Both the position numbers and the translations under genes were made by a program. A DNA stretch of 7,579 nucleotides from CAZGSG01 sp964528095. Lineage in GTDB: Bacteria > Bacteroidota > Bacteroidia > Chitinophagales > Chitinophagaceae. The stretch's first letter is position 1; each line of letters opens with the position of its first letter. Below the pieces are notes generated by a model that was not told where the DNA came from, searched no databases, and saw nothing but the letters and a program-made list of their open reading frames with translations. The DNA lies in NCBI GenBank assembly GCA_964528095.1, contig CAZGSG010000286.1, positions 1-7,579 on the forward strand, read 5' to 3'. Shown here piece by piece: positions 1-6,354 of this stretch.

Positions 1-91
1 GAGGGTAATGGTGGTCTGGGAATGTGACCTAAAAAAGGATACCTCAGAAAATTCTTTGCTGCAACTTTATTCCGAGCTGACCGGTAAATAG
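1..91 (+). CDS. vsr: Very short patch repair (Vsr) mismatch endonuclease, C-terminal fragment
   Basis: An open frame enters from the left edge (first full codon at base 2) and stops at TAG 89-91, giving about 29 residues. It contains VMVVWECDL, which resembles the conserved Vsr C-terminal strand around WEC. Vsr nicks DNA beside T:G mismatches that arise when 5-methylcytosine deaminates in Dcm-type CCWGG sites, so repair restores the C:G pair. The context fits well: a Dcm/EcoRII-like methyltransferase lies about 300 bases downstream on the same strand, and vsr genes commonly accompany such methyltransferases. The catalytic part lies outside the window, so intactness cannot be judged. The call rests on a short tail plus context. 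Confidence 0.72.
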   Translation, partial: RVMVVWECDLKKDTSENSLLQLYSELTGK

Positions 92-117
92 TCATTTATT
101 TACACACATTCACAGAG

Positions 118-150
118 CGTGACTTATAAGCCAATGTATTATAAGTCACG
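118..150 (+). promoter_or_regulatory. C-box: two-site operator for the controller protein
   Basis: A perfect 12-bp inverted repeat (118-129 and 139-150, 9-base spacer) lies upstream of the controller gene. Inside it are two copies of a near-palindrome, ideal form GACTTATAAGTC: the left at 121-132 (11 of 12 match) and the right at 136-147 (10 of 12), with centres 15 bases apart. Two palindromic sites with a central TATA, just upstream of the C gene, is the known layout of C-protein operators such as those of Esp1396I and PvuII. In that family the distal site is bound first and activates, while filling the proximal site represses. The right site would overlap the -33 region of the proposed promoter, in line with that scheme. 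Confidence 0.8.
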
Positions 151-155
151 TTTTC

Positions 156-163
156 CATTTTTG
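156..163 (+). promoter_or_regulatory. Candidate Bacteroidota -7 promoter element of the C gene
   Basis: CATTTTTG matches the Bacteroidota TAnnTTTG -7 consensus at all but one fixed position. It ends four bases before the ATG at 168, so transcription would start at or next to the start codon and the mRNA could be leaderless, as described for several C-protein genes. No Shine-Dalgarno sequence precedes the ATG, which fits. No good -33 TTG box is visible, which could reflect dependence on the C protein as activator. This is inferred from pattern and spacing only. Confidence 0.4.
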
Positions 164-167
164 CACA

Positions 168-410
168 ATGAATATTCAGGCTAAAATCGGGGACCGTATC
201 AGAAACATCCGTTCTACGCTTAATCTCACCCAGGAAGCTGTTGCTTTTCGGGCAGATGTAGACAGAACTTTTATGAATCATGTTGAAAATGGCAAACGAA
301 ATGTTTCTGTCGCTACACTTGAAAAAATTGTAAGCAACGGATTAGAGTCTACGCTCAAAGAGTTTTTTAATGATGATCTTTTTAACGGTAAAAGGAAAGG
401 ACAAAAATGA
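168..410 (+). CDS. Restriction-modification controller (C) protein, XRE-family regulator
   Basis: This 80-residue protein is almost entirely one helix-turn-helix domain of XRE type. IGDRIRNIR (7-15) forms the first helix, LTQEAVA (20-26) the HTH entry, and DRTFMNHVENGKRN (32-45) the recognition helix and the following turn. LEKIVSNGLE and LKEFF make up the C-terminal dimerisation helices. Size and pattern are typical of C proteins, which bind as dimers to two adjacent operator sites and delay nuclease production until the host DNA is methylated. The matching operator lies at 118-150. The gene's TGA overlaps the ATG of the methyltransferase (ATGA), so C, M and R are probably co-transcribed and coupled. 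A generic XRE repressor is the alternative, but the C-box makes the controller role likely. Confidence 0.88.
   Translation: MNIQAKIGDRIRNIRSTLNLTQEAVAFRADVDRTFMNHVENGKRNVSVATLEKIVSNGLESTLKEFFNDDLFNGKRKGQK
392..400 (+). promoter_or_regulatory. Shine-Dalgarno-like purine stretch before the methyltransferase gene
   Basis: AGGAAAGGA lies inside the end of the controller gene, about six bases before the ATG at 407. It is the only clear Shine-Dalgarno-like site among the gene starts of this window. With the ATGA overlap it supports the choice of 407 as the start and suggests that methyltransferase translation is initiated efficiently, perhaps ahead of the endonuclease, whose start lacks such a site. 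Confidence 0.5.
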
Positions 411-1642
411 TAAAAGGAAATGAAGTAGCTGATCAGATTATTAATACGCATATAAACCTGATAACTCCCAAAAACAAAATGGATACTGATAAGGAAGCCG
501 TAATAACCCATTACAGGCATAATCAACAAAACACAGAATTGTTCAGAACGCCTGCTATAGAATATGCAAGGGAAATCCTTGAAAAACAGTATCCGAAAGT
601 GTTGTTTGATAATAACGCGGCAGAGGAAGCACTCAATAATGGCATTTTTGACCTGATTGATATTCCATTTCAAGAACAGGAAACACCTGTCTTCAGTTTT
701 ATAGACCTGTTTGCAGGTATAGGTGGTTTTAGAATGGCTTTTCAGAACCTCGGCGGGCACTGTGTTTTTTCCAGCGAATGGAATAGTTATGCCAAACGAA
801 CCTATGGCAGTAATTTCGGGCAGGTCCCGTTTGGTGACATCACCAAAGTCAATGAGACAGAACTTCCTAATCATGATATCCTGATAGGCGGATTCCCCTG
901 TCAGCCGTTCTCACTGGCAGGAGTAAGTAAAAAGAACGCTTTAGGACGTAACCACGGTTTTAAAGACGAAACCCAAGGAACACTCTTTTTTGATATCGTA
1001 AGAATACTGGAAGCAAAGAGGCCCAAAGCTTTTCTGCTGGAAAATGTAAAGAATCTGATTTCTCATGATAAGGGAAATACCTTTAAGGTTATTAAAGGAG
1101 CCCTGACTGAGCTCGGCTATAATATACACTTCAAAGTACTGGACGGAAAACACTTTGTGCCACAGCATAGGGAAAGAATTGTAATTGTAGGATTTGACAG
1201 GGAGGTTTTTAATAACGCCGAAAATTTCACTTTCCCAGATATGCCACCTGCTGATCATAAGATTGCAGCTATACTGGAAAAGAAAGTTAACACCAAGTAC
1301 ACCTTAAGCGATAAATTATGGAATTACCTTCAGGGATATGCTGCAAAACACAAGGCTAAAGGAAATGGATTTGGTTATGGCCTGACTGATTTAAAGGGAA
1401 TATCCAGAACTATATCTGCACGTTATTATAAGGATGGGGCGGAAATATTAATTCCTCAGAAAGGTAAAAACCCGAGGCGGCTGACTCCGAGGGAATGTGC
1501 CCGGCTTCAGGGCTATCCTGATACTTTTAAAATTCCTGTTTCCGATACTCAGGCATATAAACAGTTTGGCAATTCGGTTGTAGTGCCGCTCATGCAGGCA
1601 GTAGGACAACAGATTGTTTCAGTTCTCAACGCTGTACACTAA
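407..1642 (+). CDS. dcm: DNA (cytosine-5-)-methyltransferase, Dcm/EcoRII type, predicted CCWGG
   Basis: This 411-residue protein transfers a methyl group from S-adenosylmethionine to C5 of cytosine. The conserved motifs are all present in order: motif I FIDLFAGIGGF (98-108), motif IV GGFPCQPFS with catalytic Cys165 (161-169), motif VI ENV (212-214), motif VIII QHRERIVIVGF (253-263), motif IX RRLTPRECARLQGYP (357-371) and motif X QFGNSVVVPL (386-395). The target-recognition region, with KGNGFGYG (318-325) and RTISARYYKDGAEILI (334-349), matches what I recall of E. coli Dcm closely, so the target is predicted to be CCWGG with the inner C methylated. About 95 N-terminal residues precede motif I, as in Dcm and M.EcoRII. 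It protects host DNA from the endonuclease gene that follows with a one-base overlap. The enzyme appears intact. The specificity is inferred from similarity. Confidence 0.95.
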   Translation: MIKGNEVADQIINTHINLITPKNKMDTDKEAVITHYRHNQQNTELFRTPAIEYAREILEKQYPKVLFDNNAAEEALNNGIFDLIDIPFQEQETPVFSFIDLFAGIGGFRMAFQNLGGHCVFSSEWNSYAKRTYGSNFGQVPFGDITKVNETELPNHDILIGGFPCQPFSLAGVSKKNALGRNHGFKDETQGTLFFDIVRILEAKRPKAFLLENVKNLISHDKGNTFKVIKGALTELGYNIHFKVLDGKHFVPQHRERIVIVGFDREVFNNAENFTFPDMPPADHKIAAILEKKVNTKYTLSDKLWNYLQGYAAKHKAKGNGFGYGLTDLKGISRTISARYYKDGAEILIPQKGKNPRRLTPRECARLQGYPDTFKIPVSDTQAYKQFGNSVVVPLMQAVGQQIVSVLNAVH

Positions 1643-2871
1643 TGTCAAGTCCGCTATCAAAATATTTTATTGGTGCCGGCTTTAAAAGATTGAGTCAGGT
1701 AGAGGTAGCTCCTGACCTTTCCAACCAGCACGAATTTAATGGAATAGCAGATTTCAGAAAGATATTCGGAAGTGAGAAAAGAAGGTTCAGAGCTAAGTTT
1801 ATTGCACTTTATGATGAAGAAGACAAAATAAAACAGGAAGATGGAACGCTTACCTGGTATGACGCCCGGGAAAGCCATCCCTCCAGAACTGAATACAGGC
1901 TATACTATTCCTCCAATGAAATAATCACATCTGCCCGGCCGGACGATCTTGTTGTAGTTGCACAGATTGACAAGGATAACCTTGCAGTGATAACAGCACC
2001 ACAAAATTCAACTACTGAGAAACAGCTCCTATGGTTGTTCGGTCAGATAGATGTTAGGAGCAGATTCACTGTACTTGACCTTACTGCCAGTAAAAATGAT
2101 ATTGGTTTTGCCGGGAAATATATCCTATCGTCCCTTGGTTTCGCCATAGAAGAAACAGCGCCTGATCTGCTTGAAGGAATACTGGAAAAATTCGGAAAAC
2201 ACTTCCCCCCTACCCGGGAGTTTTCCGCTTATGCACGAGATACTGTTACCGGTGTATCACCACGGGATGATCCGGATGAAGCCCTGATAGCCTGGATTGA
2301 ACGTGAGGAAGTTTTGTTTAAGACACTTGAAAAAATATTTATCAGAGAGCAGCTGCAAAAAGGCTTTGGCGATGACGGAGCCGATGCTGAGGCCTTTATA
2401 GCCTACTCTCTGAGTATTCAGAACCGCCGAAAGTCGCGGGCAGGACATTCTTTCGAAAACAATATGGAAGCCATATTTGCAACCAACAATATACGTTACT
2501 CCCATGGTGCAGTTACGGAAAGAAACAATAAACCCGATTTTATTTTCCCGGGGATTGCAGAATATCAAAATAATAGCGTTGACATCAGCCTGCTCACTAT
2601 GCTGGGGCTGAAAACGACAGCAAAGGACAGATGGCGCCAGGTATTATCCGAAGCTGCAAAAATTCCGAATAAACACATGGTTACACTGGAGCCTGCCATC
2701 AGCAGAAATCAGACAGAAGAGATGAAAGCCAATAACCTCCAGTTGGTTATCCCTGCTCCGCTTCAGGCAACTTTTTCTGCAGAACAACAAAAGGAGCTGA
2801 TAAATGTAAAAGAATTTATTATCATGCTCCTGAAAAAGCAGGAACGATTCAATATTCCGCTATTGTTTTAG
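1642..2871 (+). CDS. Type II restriction endonuclease with EcoRII C-terminal catalytic domain
   Basis: This 409-residue protein is close to EcoRII in length (about 400). Its C-terminal half (about 255-400) carries the EcoRII catalytic core, a PD-(D/E)XK variant: RRKSRAG (262-268), Glu272, KPDFIFPG with Asp299 (297-304), and LKTTAKDRWRQVL with Lys324 (323-335). It should cut before CCWGG, in agreement with the paired Dcm-like methyltransferase. The N-terminal part (1-175) does not read like EcoRII-N. It starts with KYFIGAGFKRLSQVE and contains SRTEYRLYY (81-89), whose R-x-E-Y-R core resembles the DNA-contacting motif of EcoRII-N, so it may be a divergent DNA-binding domain of the same fold. 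The ATG shares one base with the methyltransferase TAA, and no Shine-Dalgarno sequence is seen. Translation therefore probably depends on coupling. The enzyme looks complete. Confidence 0.92.
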   Translation: MSSPLSKYFIGAGFKRLSQVEVAPDLSNQHEFNGIADFRKIFGSEKRRFRAKFIALYDEEDKIKQEDGTLTWYDARESHPSRTEYRLYYSSNEIITSARPDDLVVVAQIDKDNLAVITAPQNSTTEKQLLWLFGQIDVRSRFTVLDLTASKNDIGFAGKYILSSLGFAIEETAPDLLEGILEKFGKHFPPTREFSAYARDTVTGVSPRDDPDEALIAWIEREEVLFKTLEKIFIREQLQKGFGDDGADAEAFIAYSLSIQNRRKSRAGHSFENNMEAIFATNNIRYSHGAVTERNNKPDFIFPGIAEYQNNSVDISLLTMLGLKTTAKDRWRQVLSEAAKIPNKHMVTLEPAISRNQTEEMKANNLQLVIPAPLQATFSAEQQKELINVKEFIIMLLKKQERFNIPLLF

Positions 2872-2901
2872 TATTTTTAGTGTCAACCAGTTACATGCAA
2901 A

Positions 2902-5631
2902 ATGTCAGACATTTTATATAATGCCATCACTGCCATAAAAACCAGCAGGTTCAGTTTCTGCAAATTTATCAGTCGTAACGATGCCGGTGCCACGGGAGCG
3001 CATCAGGCAGGTCTGTACATTCCCAAAAATTCATACAAGCTCATATTTGATACTCCGGGAGTAAAGGGACAAAATAAAGAACGCTATGCTGAATTTACCT
3101 GGCATGATGGCACCGTTTCCCGGTGTTGCCTGAAGTATTATGGCGGCGGCACCCGTAATGAATATCGGGTTACGCGGCTGGGAACATCATTTACTGAAGG
3201 GGAACTTGTTATTATATGCAGGGTAAATGAAGATGAATTTCTGGGATTTAAGCTGTCTGACGAAATTCTGATTGATTTGTTTCTGAAAGAATTTGACCTG
3301 AGAACGGAAGATACTAATGCCTTGATTTCCTATGAACCTTTGACTATTGAATCTCTCCCTGAAAAAGATGAAGCCCCATATGTAGAAGAGGTGTTCCGGT
3401 CCGATGAAGAGCTTCCCGAATCACAGGAATCTCAAATAATGGATGTCAGTTTTAAACCTAAAGCACATATTCTTACCCTTCTTGGAGAAGAATTGATAAG
3501 GGATCCCGTAATGGCCATCTATGAACTGATTAAAAACAGCTATGATGCAGATGCACGGAAAGTAGATGTATACTTCAATAATATTACAGATCTTGAAACA
3601 GCCAGCATTGTGGTAAGCGATACCGGCTTAGGTATGACAGAAGAAATACTCCGGAATGTATGGCTGGAACCCGGTACTGCGCATCGAAAACCATTGGATG
3701 AAAACGGCAAAAGGGAAATTACCAGAAGTCCGATATTTAATCGTGTCCCGATGGGTGAGAAAGGCGTGGGAAGATTTGCTGTACATAAGCTCGGCAGTAA
3801 AATAAAACTGATCAGCAGATCATGCGACATCATTCTGGATAAAGACGAGAATTTTAAAGAGAAAAAAATACTGGATTACGAAGTTAATATTGAGATAGAC
3901 TGGAGAACATTTACACAATCGAAGTATTTATCGGATGTAAAAATAGAATACAGCAAGAACTTTGATAAGGATAGTTTTTACTTTAAAAATGATACAGGTA
4001 CATACATTAAAATTTCTGGATTAAAAGAACCCTGGAACAGAGGAATGGCCAGGCAGCTTAAGCGGCATACGCTGGCTATGACCTCTCCCAAAAATGACCC
4101 TCAGAAATTTCTGATTGACCTGAATTTTAACAATAGCTGGCTCGATAAGTTTCCGGGAATAGATGAGCTACTGGCACAGGCCCCCTACAAACTAACAGCT
4201 ATCGTAGATAAAAATTTCAATCTCGGGTTTGAATACAAATTTCAACTGGCCAATAACTCTGCAATAGGAATCAGGGATATTAAGAATGATAAAGATTTTG
4301 ACAGGAATATCACGGGTTCACTTCGCCCTCTTTTGCGCAGCTACTATGAGGACAAAGGCTTTGATGAAGAAAAAATTGAAGAAATTCTTGAGCAGAAATC
4401 CACAGCACCACTTCCCTTTGGCGACCTTATGATCGAACTTTACTCTTATGATCTGGATGCTGCTTCGCTTAAAGATGTAACCTATACACCTGATGTTCTT
4501 AAAAAAACACTGAGAGAACAACACGGCATCAGGGTTTTCAAAAATGATCTCCGTGTATACGATTATGGAGAACCAGGCAATGACTGGCTGGGATTGGATA
4601 TTAAAAGGGTTAACAATAAAGAGTGGTTGTCCAATAATCAGAATATAGGATTTATTTATCTGGATTCTGCAGCCTCGGGTTCTCTGATAGAAAAGACTAA
4701 CAGGGAAGGCTTTCTGAGTAATGAAAGTTTTGACTTTTTTAAAATTGTGATCGAATACATTTTGATTCAGTTCAGAATTGAAAGGCAGAAAGACCGTCTA
4801 CAATGGATGCGGCTGAATAAGAAAGAAAAGACCATAACTTTTGCGGACAGGATGTCCCATTTTATGGCTCTGATAAATGATGTAGAAATAGAAGACGAAT
4901 ATAAAAAGCAAAAACTTCTTACTGAAGCATCCCAGATTGAGAGTGATTACGAAAAAGCACAGGAAACATTACTGATACCTGCCGGTGTCGGTATGACAGC
5001 ATCTGTTGCACTGCATGAGATTGAAAAGCTGGTACCCCGTATGGAGGAAACTGTGGAGGTGCTTCCTATTGATCCGGAACGGATAAGAAACCAGGTAGAG
5101 GAGTTGGATGAATACGTGTCAGGGATTCTGTCTGTATTGAAGCAGGCAGGTACCAAACCAGTTGATATAAGAGAGTCAATTGATCAGTCTCTGAACAATT
5201 ATCAGCTTAAACTGAAGATGCGTAAAATAAATGTGATTAAAGACATTCCCGAAGATATTGGCACTTTCAGTTGTGATAAAAGGTACCTGGTAACAATGCT
5301 GATGAACCTTATTGATAACAGCATCTACTGGCTCGACACAATTTACAAAGACAACAAAACAATCCTTATTAAGGCCTATAAAGAAGACAATATAACTCAT
5401 ATAATTGTCGCGGATAATGGCCCGGGGTTCAGAGATGGCGTCAATGAAATCATAACGCCATTTTTCTCAAGAAAAGAAGGCGGTATTGGCATAGGCATGT
5501 ATCTGATTGATACCATAATGATGAAATACGGTAAATTGAATATTATTATGAATAATGATGAAGTTGCATTGCCGGCAATATACACGGGCGCCATTGTTGA
5601 ATTAATTTTCACTAAAAACCAAATCTTATGA
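2902..5631 (+). CDS. EcoRII-N domain fused to GHKL ATPase and histidine-kinase-like ATPase
   Basis: This 909-residue cytoplasmic protein has no membrane segment. Residues 15-120 match the EcoRII effector-site DNA-binding domain (B3-like fold): ATGAHQAGLYIP (30-41) and GTRNEYRVTRLG (83-94) follow the EcoRII-N pattern TGGHQVGLYIP and TRNEKRITRWG, keeping the R-x-E-x-R residues that contact DNA. An acidic linker (about 145-180) follows. A first GHKL ATPase occupies about 185-400: N-box ELIKNSYDADA (208-218), DTGLGM (240-245), GEKGVGRFA (285-293). An S5-like domain follows (GIRVFKNDLRVYDYGEPGNDW, 542-562), as in MutL/MORC proteins. A helical region (about 620-755) includes LHEIEKL with His705, a possible phospho-acceptor. 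A histidine-kinase ATPase domain closes it: N-box NLIDNS (802-807), DNGPG (838-842), GGIGIGMYLI (860-869). Its stop overlaps the receiver gene's start. The fold assignments are firm; target and signal are inferred. Confidence 0.85.
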   Translation: MSDILYNAITAIKTSRFSFCKFISRNDAGATGAHQAGLYIPKNSYKLIFDTPGVKGQNKERYAEFTWHDGTVSRCCLKYYGGGTRNEYRVTRLGTSFTEGELVIICRVNEDEFLGFKLSDEILIDLFLKEFDLRTEDTNALISYEPLTIESLPEKDEAPYVEEVFRSDEELPESQESQIMDVSFKPKAHILTLLGEELIRDPVMAIYELIKNSYDADARKVDVYFNNITDLETASIVVSDTGLGMTEEILRNVWLEPGTAHRKPLDENGKREITRSPIFNRVPMGEKGVGRFAVHKLGSKIKLISRSCDIILDKDENFKEKKILDYEVNIEIDWRTFTQSKYLSDVKIEYSKNFDKDSFYFKNDTGTYIKISGLKEPWNRGMARQLKRHTLAMTSPKNDPQKFLIDLNFNNSWLDKFPGIDELLAQAPYKLTAIVDKNFNLGFEYKFQLANNSAIGIRDIKNDKDFDRNITGSLRPLLRSYYEDKGFDEEKIEEILEQKSTAPLPFGDLMIELYSYDLDAASLKDVTYTPDVLKKTLREQHGIRVFKNDLRVYDYGEPGNDWLGLDIKRVNNKEWLSNNQNIGFIYLDSAASGSLIEKTNREGFLSNESFDFFKIVIEYILIQFRIERQKDRLQWMRLNKKEKTITFADRMSHFMALINDVEIEDEYKKQKLLTEASQIESDYEKAQETLLIPAGVGMTASVALHEIEKLVPRMEETVEVLPIDPERIRNQVEELDEYVSGILSVLKQAGTKPVDIRESIDQSLNNYQLKLKMRKINVIKDIPEDIGTFSCDKRYLVTMLMNLIDNSIYWLDTIYKDNKTILIKAYKEDNITHIIVADNGPGFRDGVNEIITPFFSRKEGGIGIGMYLIDTIMMKYGKLNIIMNNDEVALPAIYTGAIVELIFTKNQIL

Positions 5632-6353
5632 CTTTTATCGGACCGCAGGTTGCATTTGTTGACGATATCGAAAGTCAGATAAAACCTTTGAACAAGGTTT
5701 TAACCTCTGATATCCATGCCGGAACAATATTCTTTGATGCCTCCCCCGAGTTAAACAGGTTTCCGGAAAAACCTCTGGAAACTGTCAAGTTATTATTTCT
5801 CGACCTGCATTACAAAGGTCCTTTCGATGCTTATTTATCTGCACAATGGGTAACAAGAATTATTCCCCCTAATACAAAGTATTCTTTAATTATCTGGTCA
5901 AAAGATACTGACAGAAAAGATGAATTATTGAATGTACTTAAAGAAAATGATTTATTGCCAGCATATATTGACGCCTGGCAAAAGACTGATTACGACCTGA
6001 AAGCAGATGATTTTAGCGGAAAAATTAAGCAGCTGATTGAAGATATTTCCTATGAAGAGATAATTGATGAAGAAATCGTACTTGGAGAAATAATAGATAT
6101 TGAAGAAGATGGGTTATTAGTCAACTGCCTGCTGGACGAGAAACATCCTACTTTTCAGGTAAGAAAATTTGATACCGGGTTATTTGGAAATATTGATATT
6201 AAGAAAGGAGGATTTGTTAAAATCTGTATTAACACACAACCTGGTACGAGAAAGATCGAGATTTTTAATGAAGTAAGTAATTTGTCCGACCGTTTTAAGG
6301 TTCCCGATTTTTTTAAAGGACTTGAAGGAACTGCATTTTTTATAGAAGATTAA
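5628..6353 (+). CDS. Receiver (REC) domain protein with beta-rich C-terminal domain
   Basis: The first 140 or so residues of this 241-residue protein read as a response-regulator receiver domain: VAFVDD (8-13) with acidic Asp12/Asp13, LLFLDL with the probable phospho-acceptor Asp59 (55-60), LIIWSKD with Ser91 in the Ser/Thr position (87-93), and Lys119 in the QKTDYD stretch as the likely conserved lysine. The C-terminal part (about 148-241) alternates short strands and glycines (LGEIIDIEEDGLLVNC, GGFVKICIN), which suggests a small beta-barrel. It has no helix-turn-helix, so it is unlikely to be a transcription factor. The ATG lies in the stop of the kinase-like gene (ATGA) and the hydrolase gene starts one base after the TAA. 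It probably carries a signal from the ATPase to the hydrolase. The receiver call is good; the tail is not recognised. Confidence 0.78.
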   Translation: MTFIGPQVAFVDDIESQIKPLNKVLTSDIHAGTIFFDASPELNRFPEKPLETVKLLFLDLHYKGPFDAYLSAQWVTRIIPPNTKYSLIIWSKDTDRKDELLNVLKENDLLPAYIDAWQKTDYDLKADDFSGKIKQLIEDISYEEIIDEEIVLGEIIDIEEDGLLVNCLLDEKHPTFQVRKFDTGLFGNIDIKKGGFVKICINTQPGTRKIEIFNEVSNLSDRFKVPDFFKGLEGTAFFIED

Positions 6354-6354
6354 T

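Noticed and set aside
118..150. The inverted repeat as a terminator for vsr
   Set aside because: The 12-bp stem is followed by only four T bases and is AT-rich. The nested, phased palindromes match a controller operator better, though a weak hairpin effect on vsr read-through is possible.
278..874. 198-residue minus-strand frame
   Set aside because: It lies opposite the controller and methyltransferase genes, whose conserved motifs are clear, and its own protein is low-complexity and Cys/Phe-rich with no domain.
2868..2901. Separate promoter for the ATPase gene in the 30-base gap after the endonuclease gene
   Set aside because: TATTTTTA resembles a -7 box, but no TTG lies at the right distance, so I cannot support a start there. 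A promoter inside the endonuclease gene remains possible.
5628..6353. Receiver protein as an ordinary transcriptional response regulator
   Set aside because: No helix-turn-helix or other DNA-binding pattern is visible after the receiver domain.
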